A program made the position numbers and the translations under genes. This document shows positions 58,720 through 64,000 of a stretch of 64,000 nt of DNA, piece after piece; positions within the stretch are counted from its first letter, which is position 1, and each line of letters begins with the position of its first letter. The DNA is from Nepenthes gracilis (Eukaryota; Streptophyta; Magnoliopsida; Caryophyllales; Nepenthaceae): the NCBI GenBank assembly GCA_033239525.1, contig BSYO01000034.1:1674001-1738000 (forward strand), in the 5' to 3' direction. The notes below the pieces were generated by a model that made no database searches, was not told the origin of the DNA, and saw nothing but the letters and a program-made list of their open reading frames with translations.

Positions 58720-60367
58720 TATATAAATATTTCCTAGCAATACACATTACATATATATATATGTAAATGTTTATGTATATATATATATATGTATGTATCT
58801 ATTGTATGTATCTATGTAAATGTTTATGTATATATGTGTATGTATAGTATATAAAAATAAAATTAATAAAAATAAAAAAAAGTAAAAAAGTTTTTTTTTA
58901 TATTATTCCTCTTTAGAGAAGCGATCATTTTTCTATCTTATTCCAGTTCTTTCAATGGACATGTATATTGAGAATTAATACTCCTAACCCTAACAAAAAA
59001 ATTAAAACTAATCCAGCCAATTGACTAAGCACCTTAATGTAATGAAAGACCTAAAAATTAATGAAGTCGATTAGATATAAGAAGGTCCACAGAGTTAAAG
59101 TGTTTATAGAGCGGTCCAAAAGAAGGTCCAATGAGTCAAGGCCCATAAAAGGTCATTGCAACCAAGACCAATCAAAATAAGAATTATCAAAGGCTGACCA
59201 ATTGGCCAAATTATGGAACAGTTTTAGCCCTAAGTCCAAGCCATGCGAGGCGGACTAATGAATGCTAAGCCAATTTTTCAAACGGTAGACCAGTTCTATG
59301 GACGTAGCTAATTTTCTACGTTCCAACCACATTCAAGCTTTTTTTCACATTTTAGGATATGGGAAACAAATACTAACCAGAGTGGTCATCAACCAGCCCC
59401 GCTTTAGGGATGTGGAGAGTGGCCAATGGCTCCTTAATAAAGGGATTTCTTTAGTTTTTATACTACCACAAATAGCAACCCCCTTGCCATGGCATGGGAG
59501 ATGGAAAATTTAATATTTGAGATATAAAGATTACTCAAAACTTAGTTTGAGAGTACCCTAATCTCCGAAAGATTAACTATCTCCAAAGATTAAGTCTTGC
59601 GGCTCTTAGCTTGCTAGCCACGGGGTCCGAAGCCTACTCTCCAAACACCTTACCATTTTCACATAATATGGAGCCCTAATCTTCCACACACATTATTTTC
59701 TTTATCATCCTAACTTAAATTATTAGGTAAAAAAGACTAATTTGAGTATCAAAAGATAATTAAAGAAGCAAGTCTCAATACTTTTAGAGTTTTTATTTCA
59801 ATTTGTGGTATGTACTATTTGAATTGAAAGATCAAGAAGTCCAATTTAAAATTTTCTAAATTGAATTTAAATTCTGAAATGCACATCAAGTATTAACCTG
59901 AGAGAAATAAACTAGGCTTTTGAACCTTTTATTTAAATTTTATACATTAAAATCAAAACAAGATTTTAAAAGTACAGAAATTACTCCCCATTTTACCTTT
60001 CAATTGTCAAAATCTTATTGAATAAACTAGAGAACGAGAAAAAAGAAGGGAAATAAGCTTCTGAAGAGTAGTGCTCAGTACGTTGAGATTCTTTTTTAAA
60101 AAAGAAGATTATCTTGATAAAAGACTCCTAATCTTGTTGTGTAGGATAAGTGCTACATGACTTGGGCATTTTAACAAATATTTTATGCTAAGGGACATAT
60201 TATAAAGGTGGTGAGCTGTTATGGAGGATTGTTCAATAGCCTTCCTCAAACCATTAACTAGAGAGAGCAGTTAGCATGTAACTTGCAGCTTTAGATATTT
60301 TGAGTAATTAGCTATTATAAATAAGTATTTATCATTTCTCGATAACTGTTCTTTAGTGAGAGAGACC
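58720..60367. other. AT-rich spacer with (AT/GTAT) microsatellite
   Basis: 58750-58850 is a degenerate ATATGTATGT repeat. 59000-59700 is less AT-rich and may be an old LTR fragment, but no boundaries could be set. No gene recognised. Confidence 0.4.
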
Positions 60368-61024
60368 TGTTGGAGCAAAACGCGCGGAAGGCCGAGCGGA
60401 CACAACGCTCGGACAGGAACAGAGAGCAAAGGCTCTCGGACGGACGTGAGAGGTAGAGAGAAAATGTGAGATGGAACACACGAGTTTAACGTGGAAAGCC
60501 CTTCTATAAGTAAGGGAAAAACCACGAAAGAATACACTATAAAATGATTGTTTCTGAAGTAAGCTACACAAGCTCAAACCAAAGAAAAACAATCTCAAGT
60601 GTAACTCTCTTTCTAAGTGTTTCTCTCTCAAGTCTCACAAAAATGGTTGCTCAAAGGCAATGCCCGCAACTCACAAAGCCTTCTTACTTGATAATGATAA
60701 TAAATGATCTCAACCACCCTATATATATATACATGTAAAACAATATATATATTCAAAAAGGCTAGAGGCAACCACCACCTAACACTAATTTGGGGCCGGG
60801 CCGCCTTGAGGAGCCGCCTGCCAGCGCACGCCTTGTGCCCGCAACACCTTGGAAGTTTGTGGCGCATTTATTGCTGCTGCCAGATCATTAATGAGAAGAA
60901 AGTCAGCACACGTGGATGGAGTCCTCGTCCAAGTTCTCTGGTCATGACTCCTCAAACAAAAAGTCCTCGTCCATTCTCGAGGGATGGAGTCCGCGGACAT
61001 AGCCACTCGGGAGTGACCCCAACA
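60368..61024 (-). repeat. 3' LTR of the right-edge copia element
   Basis: 657 bp with TG...CA ends. Hairpin at 60489-60523 (inner arms CCCTT/AAGGG). Left flank AGACC. Next to it on the minus strand is the purine tract GTGAGGGAAGTT. Confidence 0.8.
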
Positions 61025-61399
61025 AACTTCCCTCACGGCCGAGTGGGAGTGAAAGCATTCAAACCAGCAATGTCACAACAAGTCTCCAACTTTCCCTTTG
61101 GCAAAATTTTGGTCATCATATCCGAGCCATTATCTTACATTCGGACCTTTCCGATGGATAGTTTGCCCATCATCAAAGACATCTCTCACCCAATGATATC
61201 GCACGCCAATGTGTTTTTGGCCGAGAATGGAATGAGGAGTTCTTGCACAAGTGAATGGCACTTTGACTATCACAAAGGATCTCGAATGCCTCTTGCCTTA
61301 GACCCAACTCTTGGGCCGAACCTCTTCATCCACGACATTTCCTTGCAGGCCTCGGTCACGCAATGAACTCGGCAGTAGTAGAAAGTGCAACGCACTTGC

Positions 61400-62640
61400 G
61401 CAATTTGCCAGGAGACCACCCCTCCCGCAAAATTTCACCAAGTACCCGGACGTTGATTTCCGAGAGTCAACGTCCTGACCATATCTGCGTCTGTAGATAC
61501 GCGATTAATTGAGGCTTTCCTTTTCGAACATCAAACCCGTCTTGGAGGTCCTGCGAGATATCGAAGATCCATTTTACCGCGGACCAATGCTCCATCCCGA
61601 GGGTTTGATAGAAATCTCGCTACGAGGCCAACCGCGTGAGCAATGTCCGGCGTGTACACGCGGTCGCAGACATCAAGCCGCCTGGGCGAGGAGTAAGGGA
61701 TTTTACTCATACGTACTTTCTCGGTGTCCGAGGACGGACACTGCTCCTTACTACCAAGTGGTTGCCAAAGGGGTGCCGCGGCTTTGGAACCTTCCATGTT
61801 GAATCTTGAAGCACCATTTCAACATAGCTCTCTGAGCATGAGCCCAAAGCTTCCGCACTTTTCGGTCGCGAGAAATTCGATGCCTGGGTCTGTTTTGTGG
61901 CAGTCCGAGGTCTTTCATGGCGAAAGACTGTCCCGGTTGCTCCTTTAGCTTCTTGATCCGGCGCCGTTCTCGTCCGAAATGACCAAGCATGTCATCCATA
62001 AAGGAGAAGGATGACAAAGTCGTTTCGAGAACTTCGTGATAAAGACAATGGTCAGAAGAAGTCTTATGGTAGCCTTGCTTGACCATAACGGACTCGAACT
62101 CGATACCATTGTCTCGGAGCTTGTTTTTCACCATACAAGCTCTTCTTCAATCAGCGGAAACAAGTCCTTCCTTCCCTTTGACTTCAAAGCCTTGGTTGTT
62201 TCATGAGATTTTCGTTCAAATCTCCATGGAGAAGCACCCGTTCGGACATCATTTGCTCTATCTCCGTGTCCCCGTCACGCGAGCCCGAGTACAAGGGCCG
62301 AGGACATCTTCACAAGCTGGTGCAAAAATTTCGTCAGAAGTCAACACCCTTTCGTTGACTAAACCCTTCGCCACAAGTCGTGCCTTGTGCCTCGGAGCAC
62401 TCGGGTCCTCGGACGTCTTTAGTCGAAAACCCACTTGTTTTTGAGCTTTCTTCCCTTGGGCAATGTAGCCAACTCAAAGGTGTGATTTTCATGGAGGGAG
62501 GCCATTTCTTCCTTCATAGCCTTCAACCATTCATCCTTTTGAGTGCTACTAACTGACCTCATTAAAATCCTCGGGTTTCCCAACATCGGTGAGGAGGACA
62601 TACTCACCGGGCCGGGAGGCGTGGACGGACGGACGTCTCG
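61400..62640 (-). pseudogene. Reverse transcriptase relic of the right-edge copia element
   Basis: Pieces in several minus-strand frames: KNKWVFD preceded by ENHTFELATLPKGRK (62419-62607), KQGYHKTSSDHC and the catalytic-site remnant FSFMDDMLG (61990-62070), FAMKDLG, then YTPDIAHAVGLVARFLSNP (61590-61650). Many frameshifts. Confidence 0.8.
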
Positions 62641-62799
62641 TCACGGGCAGCCGTCTCACGGGGGCCACCTCATCTGTGAGGTGCCTCATCTTCAACACGA
62701 TCCCGAGGCGCCGCACTCGCACGATCTGGTTGGCATCCACCTTGTCCTGCCGACATCGGGGACAAAGGATACAGACAGACGCAGTTTGATTCAACTCGT

Positions 62800-64000
62800 C
62801 CGTCTAGGGAAGTGGCGGGGAAGAGTCCTCACTCCTTCCCGATGTCTCGATGGTCTCATCTTCAATAAAGACCACGTCACGAGAACGAACCCGACTTCTT
62901 TGCCTTTGGGTCATAGAGCCTATACCCAAATTCTTCCTCACCATAGCCCAAGAAGATACATTGTAATGTCTTTGGCTCCGGCAGTTTCTTTCATCTCTAG
63001 GAACATGGACAAAGGCCTTGCAGGCCAAAGTCCTCAGATGGCTATATTTAGTTCCGTCCCGGTCCAAATAAACTCGGGAACTTCCCGTGCAGAGGCTTCT
63101 TGGGCGGCGATTAATAACATGGGCGGCCGTTCTCAAGGCCTCGGCCCAAAAGGATCCTCCTAGCCTCGCCTCGGCAAGCATGCACCTAACCCTTTCCATG
63201 AGGATACGGTTCATCCTCTCAGCCACACCGTTCAATTTGTGGGCGTCTTTGGTAGAAGTCTTCTCGTGTTTAATGCCGTGGGCTCTGCGGAGGCATCAAA
63301 ACCTCAATGTACTCGCCTCCGTTGTCGCTCGCACGGCCTTGACTTCCTCCGGTTTCCCGCTCAACGAGGGCGTGAAATGAAAAATTTCCGCGACTGGTCT
63401 TTGGTCTTGGTGGAAACACCCACAACTTCCTCGAGCAATCGTCTACATGAAGGTCAGAAATTAGTATGCGCCTCCGAAAGACTTCTCAGGGGGGCCGCAC
63501 ACGTCCGTGTGCACAAGTCAGGATCTCGGACCTTTTGGAAGATATGTCTCGAGAGAAGGAGACCTGCGTTGCTTCCCGCCGTACGGTGAGGACAAGTCCT
63601 TGGCTTTGTCTCCATCCACCTGAGGATGAGTCCCTTCCTGCCAGTGACTCATGCCACGCCACTCATGTGTCCGAGCCCTGTGCCAAAGATCCGGGACTCC
63701 GTGGTCCTCATGGCATTCACCTCCCATCTCGGCTGGGCTTTCAAGGTATAAGGCCATGCCTTAGATCCTCGGGCAATGACCATGGAGCCCTTGGTCATTT
63801 TGATACCGCCGCAGATCAAATAAGACGCAGCAGCAGCCTTCATCATCGATCGCCCTAAGCGAGATGATGTTGAGACTCGATATCGAACGCGTCCGTACGT
63901 CCTTGATGTAGCGAGGGCTCCAGTGCTCATCACTAACGTGATGTCCCCACGTCCGGCGAACTCGGACGTCTGATTTCCCATTCTTAGTATTCGGAGGGCG
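62800..64000 (-). pseudogene. Integrase and protease-side relic of the right-edge copia element
   Basis: The minus-strand frame 63235-62804 reads MNGVAERMNRILMERVRCML and LGGSFWAEALRTAAHVINR, then HLRTLACKAFVHV, the C-terminal half of a copia integrase. 63981-63518 holds broken pieces of the upstream part (DITLVMSTGALAT, then GGIKMTKGSMVIARG), with frameshifts. Confidence 0.75.

Larger units (their letters stand above)
60368..64000 (-). mobile_element. Decayed Ty1/copia element, minus strand, runs off the window
   Basis: The 3' LTR (minus strand) is 60368-61024, starting TGTTGGGGTCACTCCC on the minus strand and ending TTTGCTCCAACA. Its polypurine tract is at 61025-61035. Upstream on the minus strand come RNase H/RT, integrase and protease relics. 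The 5' end and 5' LTR lie beyond 64000. Confidence 0.85.

Overview
The window is nuclear DNA of a flowering plant, probably a repeat-rich dicot. It has AT-rich spacers, genes with spliced introns, and angiosperm families: a GH17 beta-1,3-glucanase with an X8 domain, a CASP-like membrane protein, and an ATG8 relic. It also holds many Ty1/copia and Ty3/gypsy LTR retrotransposons. A run of exactly 100 N at 11159-11258 marks an assembly gap. No bacterial features, CRISPR arrays, tRNA or rRNA genes were seen.

Layout. 1-5 kb: AT-rich DNA with unidentified decayed reading frames and a gypsy integrase relic (minus strand). 5.0-11.2 kb: a non-autonomous LTR element (plus strand) with no gag-pol, full of minisatellites, cut by the gap. 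11.3-20.0 kb: a decayed 8.7-kb Ty3/gypsy element of Tat type (RT-RNase H plus a second RNase H), with an antisense copia solo LTR beside its 3' LTR. 20.2-22.2 kb: a segment repeated at 41-42.6 kb, followed by a truncated LTR element. 22.2-28.4 kb: LTR fragments and an ATG8 pseudogene. 28.5-31.6 kb: tandem and inverted AT-rich repeats with a MITE. 32-39.7 kb: a CASP-like gene whose first exon is split by a 5.6-kb copia element with matching 5-bp target duplications. 40.5-46.1 kb: more LTR fragments, a solo LTR with a readable empty site, and AT-rich spacer. 46.8-57.0 kb: the GH17-X8 glucanase gene. Its 7-kb second intron carries a full-length minus-strand non-autonomous LTR element with target duplications. 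57.7-58.7 kb: a solo LTR with target duplications. 60.4-64 kb: a decayed minus-strand copia element running off the edge.

Of the host genes, only the glucanase looks potentially functional. The CASP-like gene has an otherwise open reading frame but is physically interrupted. The ATG8 copy carries several frameshifts. The rest is transposon biology. Three points stand out. A hairpin with covarying stems recurs in LTRs of both superfamilies. Two non-autonomous elements share 42-45 bp coding-like tandem repeats and an antisense segment. Several insertions can be dated or proved because the empty site is still readable in a duplicate.
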